64,000 nt of DNA from UBA1535 sp002323775 (GTDB lineage Bacteria; Bacillota; Clostridia; Tissierellales; Sedimentibacteraceae): the NCBI GenBank assembly GCA_031993545.1, contig DAMAHZ010000007.1, positions 19,257 through 83,256 on the forward strand, in the 5' to 3' direction. Under the pieces are notes generated by a model. It was given only the letters and a program-made list of their open reading frames with translations. It made no database searches and was not told where the DNA came from. This document shows positions 34,933 through 43,354 of this stretch, piece after piece. Numbering within the stretch: position 1 is the stretch's first letter; the number at the start of each line of letters is the position of its first letter. A program made the translations under genes and the position numbers.

Positions 34933-35053
34933 AATTTTATTTTATATGTTATATCAATTATAATTTTTGTTAGTTTTATATTTGTAATTGATATTATAAG
35001 ATAAATTTGGTGCTCCGGAGATTATTTTATAATAATAGTGAAGGAGTTTTTTT

Positions 35054-35551
35054 ATGAAAAAAAACAGTGCAAAATTTATTACACAAACAGCAGTAGTTGC
35101 TGCTTTATATGTAGCTTTAACTTTAAGCTTTAGCTGGATGGCGTATGGAGCTATACAGTTTAGAATTGCGGAAATATTAGTTTTATTGGTGTTTATCGAT
35201 AAAAAATATTTTCTTGGTTTAGTCCTTGGATGTGCTATTAGCAACGCATTTAGTCCGCTTGGAATGATAGATGTTCTTGTAGGAACATTTGCAACGATAC
35301 TAGCTTTATTATTTATAATGTTTATTAGAAAAACAATGGGAGATAATAAAAAATCTTTAATAATAGCAAGCTTAGGTCCTGTTATATCAAATGCAGTATT
35401 TGTTGGTATACAGCTAACAATTCTTTTTAAAGAACTGCCATTTATAGTAAATGCTGCATATGTAGCATTTGGGGAGTTCGTAGTTGTAACAGTTGCAGGT
35501 GTAATAATATTTTCAAAAATTAAAAGTTTGTTAGAAAAAATTAGTAATTGA
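35054..35551 (+). CDS. queT: QueT-type queuosine precursor transporter (ECF S-component)
   Basis: 165-aa membrane protein with about five to six hydrophobic segments. The N-terminus has the S-component helix pattern ITQTAVVAALYVALT, and the QueT-type segment YGAIQFRIAEILVLL and GCAISNAFSPLG follow. It is predicted to bind preQ0/preQ1 or queuine and use EcfA1A2T, encoded upstream in this window. GAAGGAG before the ATG. The preQ1-like aptamer upstream supports the substrate. Confidence 0.85.
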   Translation: MKKNSAKFITQTAVVAALYVALTLSFSWMAYGAIQFRIAEILVLLVFIDKKYFLGLVLGCAISNAFSPLGMIDVLVGTFATILALLFIMFIRKTMGDNKKSLIIASLGPVISNAVFVGIQLTILFKELPFIVNAAYVAFGEFVVVTVAGVIIFSKIKSLLEKISN

Positions 35552-35576
35552 CAGATTGGAAAAAAAAGCTTAAAAT
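35548..35576 (+). promoter_or_regulatory. Sigma-A promoter of efp
   Basis: TTGACA (35548-35553) overlaps the queT stop; TAAAAT (35571-35576) follows after 17 bases. Transcription would begin near 35,583, about 55 nt before the efp start. Confidence 0.75.
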
Positions 35577-35638
35577 ATAATATGGAGAATAAACAGCTTT
35601 ATGCTGGTTATAATACAGAAAAGGAGGATGTACAGTAT

Positions 35639-36202
35639 ATGATTATAGCAAGTGATTTTAGAAATGGTGCTACGATGGTTTGGAATGATGGACTCTGGCA
35701 AATAGTAGATTTCCAGCATGTTAAACCGGGAAAGGGTGCAGCTTTTGTTAGAGCAACTATAAGAAATATTAAGACAGGTGCTACAAGGGTTGAAACATTT
35801 AATCCAACTGATAAATTTCCAAAGGCTCATATAGAAACTAAAGAAATGCAATATTTATATAATGATGGTGAACTATATTACTTTATGGATCTTGAATCTT
35901 ATGAACAAATTCCACTTAACCATGATCAGGTTGAAGAAGCAATGAAGTACATAAAGGAAAATGAAAATGCAGTTATGAGGTTTTACGATGGAAAGCCTTT
36001 TGAGGTGCAAGCACCAAACTTTGTTGAACTTGTAGTTACTGAAACAGAGCCTGGATTTAACGGCAATACTGCAACAGGCGCTAATAAGCCTGCAACACTT
36101 GAAACTGGAGCTATTGTAACTGTTCCACTATTCGTAGAAATAGGAGACAAATTAAAAATAGACACAAGAACAGGAGAATACCTGTCAAGAGTTAAAGAGT
36201 AA
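35639..36202 (+). CDS. efp: Translation elongation factor P
   Basis: Rescues ribosomes stalled at polyproline. I chose ATG 35639 (MIIASDFRNGATMV, 187 aa) with AAGGAGG 11 bases upstream; the frame is open to 35,582 but without family support. The modification loop KPGKGAAF holds the conserved lysine. Three beta-barrel domains follow, ending GEYLSRVKE. Followed by a CD1247-like gene. Confidence 0.96.
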   Translation: MIIASDFRNGATMVWNDGLWQIVDFQHVKPGKGAAFVRATIRNIKTGATRVETFNPTDKFPKAHIETKEMQYLYNDGELYYFMDLESYEQIPLNHDQVEEAMKYIKENENAVMRFYDGKPFEVQAPNFVELVVTETEPGFNGNTATGANKPATLETGAIVTVPLFVEIGDKLKIDTRTGEYLSRVKE

Positions 36203-36243
36203 AGAAAATAGCTCATAAAAAAATAAAATTATGGAGGTATAAC

Positions 36244-36597
36244 ATGGATTTTTTATTTGAAAAAATTGCTTACGCTAAAGGTTTGGCAGAAGGATTAGAC
36301 ATAAAAGAGGATACAAAAGAAGGAAAAATGTTCAAAGCTTTAATCGACATTATGGAAGAAATGGCTGAAAGCATGGAAGAAATAGTTGAAGAACAAGATG
36401 ATGTAAATGAATATTTAGATTTATTAGATGAAGATTTATCAGTAGTTGAAGAAGAAATTTTCGGAGACTTAGATGAAGATGAATTTGATGAAGATGATTT
36501 TGACTTCGATGATGACTTTGAATTTGACGAAGATGATGATCACGAATGCCAATGTGGCTGTGAACATGAACATGATTGTCACGACCAAGAAGATTAA
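36244..36597 (+). CDS. CD1247-like acidic protein with a Cys/His tail
   Basis: 117 aa. The helical N-terminus (EKIAYAKGLAEGLDI, KEGKMFKALIDIMEEMAE, VNEYLDLLDEDL) matches the CD1247 N-terminal domain family, often found near efp in Clostridia. Residues about 65-98 are almost all Asp/Glu/Phe. The last 20 residues hold a metal-binding-looking cluster (HECQCGCEHEHDCH). Function unknown; buffering of divalent metal is a plausible guess only. Confidence 0.78.
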   Translation: MDFLFEKIAYAKGLAEGLDIKEDTKEGKMFKALIDIMEEMAESMEEIVEEQDDVNEYLDLLDEDLSVVEEEIFGDLDEDEFDEDDFDFDDDFEFDEDDDHECQCGCEHEHDCHDQED

Positions 36598-36599
36598 AA

Positions 36600-36667
36600 A
36601 GTGACGTAAACGTCACTCTATTAAAGAACCTACGGTTCTTAAACAATGCGACTTCACTCTGTGAAAG
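36600..36667 (+). other. Intergenic hairpin chain after the CD1247-like gene
   Basis: AGTGACG-TAAA-CGTCACT (36600-36617, perfect 7 bp), AAGAACC-TAC-GGTTCTT (36624-36640, perfect 7 bp) and CTTCAC with GTGAAAG (36652-36667, bulged). The true terminator follows separately at 36,690. Confidence 0.6.
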
Positions 36668-36689
36668 CATAACTTTATAGAGTAATAGG

Positions 36690-36725
36690 AAATCTCAATT
36701 TTTGTATAAAAATTGAGATTTTTTT
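36690..36725 (+). terminator. Rho-independent terminator of the efp operon
   Basis: AAATCTCAATTTTT (36690-36703), loop GTAT, AAAAATTGAGATTT (36708-36721) and a T-run to 36,725: a perfect 14-bp stem. Confidence 0.88.
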
Positions 36726-36768
36726 ATGTAACAAAAAATTTTTAATTTTTTTGTTTAGCCACTTAAAT

Positions 36769-36801
36769 TTGACAAATTATTCATATGACTTGTTTTATAA
36801 T
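36769..36801 (+). promoter_or_regulatory. Spo0A-type promoter of spoIIGA-sigE
   Basis: TTGACA (36769-36774) and TATAAT (36796-36801) are 21 bases apart, too far for unaided sigma-A. This matches the overlong spacing of the B. subtilis spoIIG promoter, which needs Spo0A. The reverse strand over the -35 reads TTTGTCAA, close to the 0A box TTGTCGAA. Confidence 0.5.
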
Positions 36802-36862
36802 ACTAAAAGTGAAACTAATTATGCTAATTACTAAGGTATTAGTATCGTACAAGGGGTTAAAA

Positions 36863-37753
36863 TTGGAATACTATATAGAATTTATTATATTTCAAGAATT
36901 TGTTGTTGATTTTATATTACTTTATATAACAGGTTCATTGTTTTATAAAAAGATAAATTTCAAAAGAATAATATCAGCGTCTATTGTGGGAATGGTATAT
37001 AGCTTAGCGGTATATCTTATGGATAGAGAATTTTTAAGTAATTATATTGTAAAATTTTTAGTATCTGTACTTATGCTTACAATAGCTCATTCTCCTAAAG
37101 GCTTTTTAGGATATGTCAAATTTATATTATGCTTTTATACATTATCAGTATTAATCATGGGAATAATAGTGTTATCATACTATTTTTTCAGTAGCAGATT
37201 GACTATAATTCTATTGTTTATAGCTATATTTATAGCATACTGGATATTTAAGCTGCTGCTTTACGAGATAAGAAAAGATAAGTCTGATAAAAATTACTTT
37301 AGGGATATAGTTATATGTCTTGATGGAAATAGTGTAGAGCTTGTAGGATTTATTGATACCGGCAATGAAATGCTGGATGCACTTAGCAAGCGGCCTGTTA
37401 TAATTGTAGATATAAATTATATAAAGGATTTATTTAGATCAGATGTTTTTTATGAAATAAAAAAGGCATATGAAAATAGCAGTGATTATTTGATTGATTT
37501 GATGTTTAGAAAATTACATAACTATAATTTTCGTTTGTTAAAATACAAAACGATAAATAGTGCTGATGAATACATGATTGGGGTGATTCCGAGCAAAACA
37601 ATTGTAAAATACAAAGGAAATGAACGATGTGTTGATTGTATCATCGGTATATATCCGAAAGCTTTGAGTGATGAAAATAAATTTCAAGCTTTACTCTATA
37701 AAAAAATACTTGATTGGGAAGGTGGAAGTGTTGATGCAGATGAATATTATTAG
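36863..37753 (+). CDS. spoIIGA: Sporulation sigma-E processing protease SpoIIGA
   Basis: Membrane aspartic protease that matures pro-sigma-E in the mother cell. 296 aa from TTG 36863, chosen for AAGGGG 6 bases upstream and the start EYYIEFIIFQEFVVDF. About five membrane helices fill residues 1-135. The cytosolic protease domain carries the active-site DTG (D165 in GFIDTGNEMLD). Overlaps sigE by 20 bases. Confidence 0.93.
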   Translation: MEYYIEFIIFQEFVVDFILLYITGSLFYKKINFKRIISASIVGMVYSLAVYLMDREFLSNYIVKFLVSVLMLTIAHSPKGFLGYVKFILCFYTLSVLIMGIIVLSYYFFSSRLTIILLFIAIFIAYWIFKLLLYEIRKDKSDKNYFRDIVICLDGNSVELVGFIDTGNEMLDALSKRPVIIVDINYIKDLFRSDVFYEIKKAYENSSDYLIDLMFRKLHNYNFRLLKYKTINSADEYMIGVIPSKTIVKYKGNERCVDCIIGIYPKALSDENKFQALLYKKILDWEGGSVDADEYY

Positions 37754-38453
37754 AAAATGGTACATAAGATTATATACTATATTAATAAAAAAACTAAGGC
37801 TTAGGAGAAAAGTATTTTATATAGGAGGAAGCGATTCCCTTCCTCCACCATTGACAGCAGAAGAAGAAAAGGATTACTTATCACAAAAGGCTGATAATCC
37901 ATCGGCTAAGTCAAAATTGATTGAGCATAATTTGAGATTAGTTGTGTACATAGCAAAAAAATTCGAATCATCCGGCATAAATGTAGAGGATCTTATATCC
38001 ATAGGCACAATAGGGCTTATAAAGGCCGTAAACACGTTTAAAATCGAGAGAAATATAAAGCTGGCTACATATGCCTCAAAGTGCATAGAAAATGAAATTT
38101 TGATGTATTTAAGGCGAATTTGCAAAATGAAATCTGAGATATCACTTGACGAGCCTCTAAATATTGACTGGGACGGAAATGAATTGCTGCTTTCAGATAT
38201 TTTGGGTACAGAGGAGGATATTATATTTAAGGATATGGAAAGTGAAGTAGACTTAAATTTATTAGATGATTCTATCAAGAAGCTTAATAAAAGAGAATTT
38301 ACAATTATGAAGCTAAGATTTGGACTTATGGGAAGCAAGAGCTTTACACAAAAGGAAGTTGCTGATATGCTTGGTATTTCACAATCGTATATATCAAGGC
38401 TTGAGAAAAAAATATTAAAAAGGCTTAAAAAAGAGATTAGCAAGGCTGTATAA
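37734..38453 (+). CDS. sigE: Mother-cell sporulation sigma factor, pro-sigma-E
   Basis: Directs early mother-cell transcription. 239 aa from ATG 37734, the same length as B. subtilis pro-SigE; AAGGTGG is 8 bases upstream. The N-terminal pro-sequence ends near FYIGGSDSLPPPL, the SpoIIGA cleavage region. Region 2 (HNLRLVVYIAKKFE, DLISIGTIGLIKAV) and region 4 helix-turn-helix (FTQKEVADMLGISQSYISRLE) are intact. Confidence 0.97.
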   Translation: MQMNIIRKWYIRLYTILIKKLRLRRKVFYIGGSDSLPPPLTAEEEKDYLSQKADNPSAKSKLIEHNLRLVVYIAKKFESSGINVEDLISIGTIGLIKAVNTFKIERNIKLATYASKCIENEILMYLRRICKMKSEISLDEPLNIDWDGNELLLSDILGTEEDIIFKDMESEVDLNLLDDSIKKLNKREFTIMKLRFGLMGSKSFTQKEVADMLGISQSYISRLEKKILKRLKKEISKAV

Positions 38454-38494
38454 GATTTTGCTAGATTTATTAGGAGAATTAAGGCTTGTTCAAT

Positions 38495-38523
38495 GTATAA
38501 AAGCATTTTATAGGGCAATAATT
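38495..38523 (+). promoter_or_regulatory. Sigma-F-type promoter of sigG
   Basis: GTATA (38495-38499), 14 bases, then GGCAATAATT (38514-38523) fits the forespore sigma-F/G pattern GYATA and GGNNANANTR except for the last base. It lies about 35 bases before sigG. Confidence 0.55.
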
Positions 38524-38559
38524 AACATGGGGGATAATTTAATTTAAAGGGGTAAAACA

Positions 38560-39333
38560 ATGATTATAAACAAAGTAGAAATTTGTGGCATCAATACATC
38601 ACAATTGCCTAAAATTAAATCTTCTGATATGAGAGATATGATCAGAAAAATACAAGAGGGCGACACGGCAGTAAGAGATGAATTTATATTCGGTAATTTA
38701 AGACTTGTTTTGAGTGTAATTCAAAGGTTTAACTCCAGAAATGAGCCTGTTGACGATTTGTTTCAAATTGGATGTGTAGGACTGATAAAAGCAATAGATA
38801 ATTTTGACCTTTCATTGGATGTAAAATTTTCTACCTATGCAGTTCCCATGATAATAGGCGAGATTAGAAGATATCTAAGAGATAATAATTCTATTAGAGT
38901 TAGTAGATCTATGAAGGATACTGCATATAAGGCGCTTCAAGTTAGAGAAAGACTGACCTTGCTTAAATCCTGCGAGCCAACGATAGAAGAAATAGCTAAG
39001 GAATTAAATATAGATAAGGAAGATGTAATCTTTGCACTTGAATCTATACAAGAGCCTGTTTCTTTGTTTGAGCCAATATACAATGATGGTGGGGATGCCT
39101 TGTATATTTTCGACCAGATAAAGGATGAAAAAAATTTAGATGACAAATGGGTTGAAAAAATGACATTGGAAGAAAGCATAAATGAGCTGACAGAACGTGA
39201 AAAGCAGATTGTGGATATGAGATTTTATAAAGGAAAAACTCAGATGGAGGTAGCTGATGAAATTGGAATATCTCAGGCACAGGTTTCAAGACTAGAAAAA
39301 TCAGCACTTTCGCAAATTAGAAAGAGATTTTAA
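38560..39333 (+). CDS. sigG: Forespore sporulation sigma factor sigma-G
   Basis: Directs late forespore transcription. 257 aa. The N-terminus NKVEICGINTSQLP is the SigG-specific anti-sigma-contact segment. Region 2 (DDLFQIGCVGLIKAIDNFD) and region 4 (KTQMEVADEIGISQAQVSRLE) are complete. Placed right after sigE as in Bacilli and Clostridia. Confidence 0.97.
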   Translation: MIINKVEICGINTSQLPKIKSSDMRDMIRKIQEGDTAVRDEFIFGNLRLVLSVIQRFNSRNEPVDDLFQIGCVGLIKAIDNFDLSLDVKFSTYAVPMIIGEIRRYLRDNNSIRVSRSMKDTAYKALQVRERLTLLKSCEPTIEEIAKELNIDKEDVIFALESIQEPVSLFEPIYNDGGDALYIFDQIKDEKNLDDKWVEKMTLEESINELTEREKQIVDMRFYKGKTQMEVADEIGISQAQVSRLEKSALSQIRKRF

Positions 39334-39371
39334 ATAAATTGAAATTTATTAATGGGAGGAATGTGAATTAA

Positions 39372-39650
39372 ATGATTAGCTATTTGGAATTAATTGACAA
39401 GGATATAATTAATGTAAAGAATGGCGAAAACATAGGAAGATTTTCAGATATTGAAATTGATATAAAAAAAGGAAAAGTAACAGCATTGTATATAGAAGAT
39501 AAAAATACTAAACTATTTAGCTTTTTTAATAAAGCAAAATCAATGGTAATTAATTGGGAAGAAATAGTAAAGATAGGCCTAGATGTCATAGTTGTAAATT
39601 ATGAAAGCGACAATGTACGGATAGCTAAAGAAATAGCAAATGGAAATTGA
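39372..39650 (+). CDS. YlmC/YmxH family sporulation protein (PRC-barrel)
   Basis: 92 aa with a PRC-barrel-like beta pattern (LIDKDIINVKNGENIGRFSDIEIDIKKG). Relatives lie downstream of sigG in many spore formers; function is not known. It sits in the sigG transcription unit, before a terminator. Confidence 0.85.
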   Translation: MISYLELIDKDIINVKNGENIGRFSDIEIDIKKGKVTALYIEDKNTKLFSFFNKAKSMVINWEEIVKIGLDVIVVNYESDNVRIAKEIANGN

Positions 39651-39655
39651 CACTT

Positions 39656-39689
39656 AAAAAAGAAATTTTGTTTTCAAAATTTCTTTTTT
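39656..39689 (+). terminator. Terminator after ylmC
   Basis: AAAAAAGAAATTTTG (39656-39670), loop TTTT, CAAAATTTCTTTTTT (39675-39689): a perfect stem with a terminal T-run. Confidence 0.8.
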
Positions 39690-39716
39690 AATTATAAAGC
39701 TTTTTATTTGATTTTA

Positions 39717-39725
39717 TGGTATAAT
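39717..39725 (+). promoter_or_regulatory. Extended -10 promoter of the methyltransferase gene
   Basis: TGGTATAAT is a TGN-extended -10 about 40 bases before the start codon. No good -35 hexamer is visible 17 bases upstream. Confidence 0.45.
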
Positions 39726-39763
39726 TATAATAGTTGTTTTTATAATTAATGCAGGAGAAATTA

Positions 39764-41647
39764 ATGGAAAAAATAATATCTAAGAAAATAAAAAAAATAA
39801 TTATTAATTCTGATAAAAATGCTATAAATGATGACATCAAATATATTAACAATATTAAAAGCAGCTTATATTTTTTTGCAAAGATTATATATACAAATAA
39901 ATTTATAAATAAATTAGATATAAAAAAAATTTCTGAAAATTATACAGAAAATATGAAACTTTTCGACAAAAAATCAGTCTTATTATTTAAGGGCTATGAT
40001 GAATTTGAATTTTCTGATAAGAGCTATGAAATAAAAATATTAGAAATGCTGGCTGAACTAGAGGAAAGCATTGATATAAACAGCTTAAATATATCTGCTC
40101 TATACGAAAACCTCGTATCAGATACGGAAAGAAAAATATTAGGACAAGTGTATACACCAGAAACGATAATAGACGAGATGCTTGATTTAGTTTTTAAGGA
40201 TAGGCAAATAAATGGTGAATTAAAAATTTTAGACCCCTCCTGTGGCGGCGGATATTTTTTATTGAGAGCATATAGAAGAATAAAAGAAAAGCTATCACTT
40301 GAAAAGCATATATTAGAAAATATGATTTATGGTGTAGATATAGATAAATTTTCATGCTTTTTAACAAAAGCGAGCTTGTGCTTTGAATCAAATATACCAG
40401 ATATAAAGTTTAATATTTTTCATAAAGATTTTCTAATGGATTTTAATCCTGATTATAAATTTGATATTATAATTGGAAATCCACCATATATAGGACATAA
40501 AAACATAGGAAAGCAGTATAGGGAAAGCCTAAAAAGTAAATATACAGAAGTCTTTTATGATAAATCTGATATTTCATATTGCTTTTTCAAGGCTAGCCAT
40601 CTATTGCTAAATCAAAATGGAAAAATATGCTTTATAACCTCAAGATACTTTTTAGAAGCAAAATATGCTGACAGACTGAGATATTATATTATAAATAATA
40701 TAAATATATTAAAAATACTTGATTATAACGGATATAAGGTTTTTAAAAATGTAAATGTAAGCCCTATGATAATTCTTATGGAAAATATAACAGATAATTC
40801 CAAAATTATTGAGATTAAGAAGTATAATAATCGAGGTGCTTTCATATCCTTTAATGTTGAGAAAACTGAGCTTGATAAAAACGGTTGGGTTTTGCTGAGC
40901 CCTGAAGAAAAACAAGTTTACGAAAAAATTATATCAAAATGTAATTTTAAAATCCAAGATATTGGGTATATAAAACAAGGAATAATAACCGGATATGACG
41001 AAGCTTTTATTGTAAAAGAGGAAGATATTATAAAAAATAAGCTTGAAAAAAATCTTCTTAGAAAATGGATTAAAAACAGTAACATAAGCGATAAGGGAGT
41101 CAATTTTGAAGGATTATATATTTTATATACGAATTTGATTGATGATGAAAAAAATTATCCGAATACTATAGAATATTTGAAGAAATACAAGGACAGATTG
41201 ATTAGCAGGAGAGAATGTAAGACAGGTGTTAGAAAATGGTACGAGCTTCAATGGGGAAGAAATTTAAGCTTATTTGAAGACAATAAAATTATTTTTCCTT
41301 ACAAAGCTAAAAATAATAATTTTTACTATGATAACAATAAATTTTTATGCAGTGCTGATATATATTCTCTTGTTGTAGACGAAGATAAGGTAACATATAA
41401 CTATATTGTAAATTATTTGAATTCAAGTATATTTGAGTTTATATTCAAATGTAATGCTAAAAAGGTTGGAGAAAAGCTATATGAATATTATCCGAATAAA
41501 TTAGAAAATATGCAGATATTTATTCCTCCAAATAAAAATGATAAAATTTTCTTAAAAAGTAATAAAAAATATATTGAAAATTATCTCGAAAAGGTGTTTA
41601 ATATATCCTTGGAAGATAAATTTTTAATAAATCATTACATAAATTAA
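39764..41647 (+). CDS. CamA-like orphan N6-adenine DNA methyltransferase
   Basis: 627 aa from ATG 39764 (CAGGAGA 6 bases upstream). SAM-binding motif I is DPSCGGGYF (about residue 157) and the N6-adenine catalytic motif is NPPYIGHK (239-246). The C-terminal recognition part has GIITGYDEAFIV and RRECKTGVRKWYELQWGR (482-499). From memory these closely match CamA of Clostridioides difficile, an orphan enzyme methylating CAAAAA and affecting sporulation. No restriction nuclease gene is adjacent. The neighbours are sporulation sigma factors. Family confidence is high; CamA orthology needs alignment. Confidence 0.85.
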   Translation: MEKIISKKIKKIIINSDKNAINDDIKYINNIKSSLYFFAKIIYTNKFINKLDIKKISENYTENMKLFDKKSVLLFKGYDEFEFSDKSYEIKILEMLAELEESIDINSLNISALYENLVSDTERKILGQVYTPETIIDEMLDLVFKDRQINGELKILDPSCGGGYFLLRAYRRIKEKLSLEKHILENMIYGVDIDKFSCFLTKASLCFESNIPDIKFNIFHKDFLMDFNPDYKFDIIIGNPPYIGHKNIGKQYRESLKSKYTEVFYDKSDISYCFFKASHLLLNQNGKICFITSRYFLEAKYADRLRYYIINNINILKILDYNGYKVFKNVNVSPMIILMENITDNSKIIEIKKYNNRGAFISFNVEKTELDKNGWVLLSPEEKQVYEKIISKCNFKIQDIGYIKQGIITGYDEAFIVKEEDIIKNKLEKNLLRKWIKNSNISDKGVNFEGLYILYTNLIDDEKNYPNTIEYLKKYKDRLISRRECKTGVRKWYELQWGRNLSLFEDNKIIFPYKAKNNNFYYDNNKFLCSADIYSLVVDEDKVTYNYIVNYLNSSIFEFIFKCNAKKVGEKLYEYYPNKLENMQIFIPPNKNDKIFLKSNKKYIENYLEKVFNISLEDKFLINHYIN

Positions 41648-41659
41648 AGGTGAGCTATA

Positions 41660-43258
41660 ATGAAAAAGATTTTTGCACTTATTTTAATACTAATTTTATT
41701 ATTTACTCAAACTGCTTTTGCTGAAATATATTATAATGATGTATTTGTTCATTGGAGCAGAAATGATGTAAATTACGCTACAAATGTGTTGGGCGTTTTC
41801 AAGGGCTATTCTGACATGAGCTTTAAACCGGATGGGAACATATCAAGAAGTGAGTTTATCACAATATTGGTTCGTACTGGATATAAGCTAGGTGTTATAG
41901 AGGAGATTTATGATAGTTCTATGAAATATGCTGATATGAGCATAGACCACTGGTCCTATACATTTGTTATATCATTTTATGAATACATGGAAAAAAACTT
42001 TAAAAATTACAGGTTTGAAGATGTATTTAGAGGCTCTAATTTTGAGCCTAACAAAGCTATAACAAGAGAGGAAGCAATAGCACTTACAGCAGTTTTGTGT
42101 AGAAATTCGATATATGACAATGAACTTGAATTTTTAGATATAGATAAAAACTATAAGTTTTATGATGAAGTTAAAACCTTGTATAACAGTGGCATTGTAA
42201 CGGGATATGATGGAAACGTATTGAATCTTTACAATAATATCAGCAGAGGAGAGTCTGCTGCGTTGATTAGAAGAATTTATGATAATATTAAAGAAAGCTT
42301 TGGCAATAATTTAATAAGTCTTAAGTATATGCCGGTAAAAGGAGAAGACATCTTATCATTATTCGGAAATTATAACATGAACACAAAAGATGAGCAGGAA
42401 AAAAGATATATTAAAGCTAAAAACACTCTTGAACAAATAGAATTTAGTGGTTATATATTTCCTGAAGAAAAGCATCTGTATGATTCAGACCCTATAGGAA
42501 CATTAAAGTCTTTAAAATCAGCAGGATTTCCAAATAGATCAGGAGTAAATTTTTACTTGCTGAAATATGGAAAACTTTCAAATAAAGAAAACATGGCTTT
42601 AGCTAATGACATACTTAATGACCTGGTTGGCAGAAAGGATCTAAATGATGCAGACAAAATGCAGTTATTCAATCAAATAAGCAAGTATAATACGACAGAA
42701 ACCTTATATATGACTGCTCTTAAAAAATGGCATGAAAGTACAACAAATGATAATGTAAAGTTCAATATTAAGGTTTTTAGATATTCATATTATATAAAGA
42801 ATGGCAATAAAAATTTTGTCAGAGCAATGATTTATGAGGATTTGAAATCAGGGACTGATTTTAATAAAATTACAGCTATAACATGGGATATTAATGAAAC
42901 TCTTAGCTTTGACTTTTTGGATATGTCTCAAGTAAAAATGTATTTTAATGTATACAATACTTTAGACTATAATCCTTTAACTTACAACCCGAATAATTCG
43001 AAAGTTAGTATTCTTAAAAATATAGTTATAGTTGATGAAAATGAAGCTGTAGATTTATCACAAATTAAAAGTGAAGATTTATATTACAGATATTCACTTA
43101 ACAAGGCATATATCCTAAAATATGTAGGAGAAAAAGAAAGAGCCTTCGCAGACATGATGAATGACTACAAAATAGTAAAGAGTATGAACATGTACAAGGT
43201 AAAAAAACTTGATATTGATAGTAATTATAATTCAATTTTGAAGTATTTTAAAAAGTAA
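41660..43258 (+). CDS. Secreted S-layer homology (SLH) domain protein
   Basis: 532 aa. Signal peptide MKKIFALILILILLFTQTAFA (cut after A21). Three SLH-like repeats fill about residues 22-210 (HWSRNDVNYATNVLGVFKGY, DHWSYTFVISFYEYM, LYNSGIVTGYDG), each with an ISRSEF/ITREEA/ISRGES element. These bind pyruvylated wall polymer. The remaining 320 residues match no family I recognise. Starts 12 bases after the methyltransferase, so it may be cotranscribed. Confidence 0.88.
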   Translation: MKKIFALILILILLFTQTAFAEIYYNDVFVHWSRNDVNYATNVLGVFKGYSDMSFKPDGNISRSEFITILVRTGYKLGVIEEIYDSSMKYADMSIDHWSYTFVISFYEYMEKNFKNYRFEDVFRGSNFEPNKAITREEAIALTAVLCRNSIYDNELEFLDIDKNYKFYDEVKTLYNSGIVTGYDGNVLNLYNNISRGESAALIRRIYDNIKESFGNNLISLKYMPVKGEDILSLFGNYNMNTKDEQEKRYIKAKNTLEQIEFSGYIFPEEKHLYDSDPIGTLKSLKSAGFPNRSGVNFYLLKYGKLSNKENMALANDILNDLVGRKDLNDADKMQLFNQISKYNTTETLYMTALKKWHESTTNDNVKFNIKVFRYSYYIKNGNKNFVRAMIYEDLKSGTDFNKITAITWDINETLSFDFLDMSQVKMYFNVYNTLDYNPLTYNPNNSKVSILKNIVIVDENEAVDLSQIKSEDLYYRYSLNKAYILKYVGEKERAFADMMNDYKIVKSMNMYKVKKLDIDSNYNSILKYFKK

Positions 43259-43273
43259 TTTTAATAATAGTAT

Positions 43274-43317
43274 AAAAGCAGAAACGTCCTCTAAATGGAA
43301 GATGATTCTGCTTTTTT
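43274..43317 (+). terminator. Terminator between the SLH gene and acpS
   Basis: AAAAGCAGAA (43274-43283) pairs with TTCTGCTTTT (43306-43315) followed by T-run; interior loop region partly pairs. It lies between convergent genes and could work in both directions. Confidence 0.72.
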
Positions 43318-43354
43318 ATATTTATATAATGAGATATTGTTTTAAATATATAAA

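Noticed and set aside
37874..38518. A 214-codon minus-strand frame over sigE
   Set aside because: Antisense shadow of a secure sigma-factor gene with no start signals.
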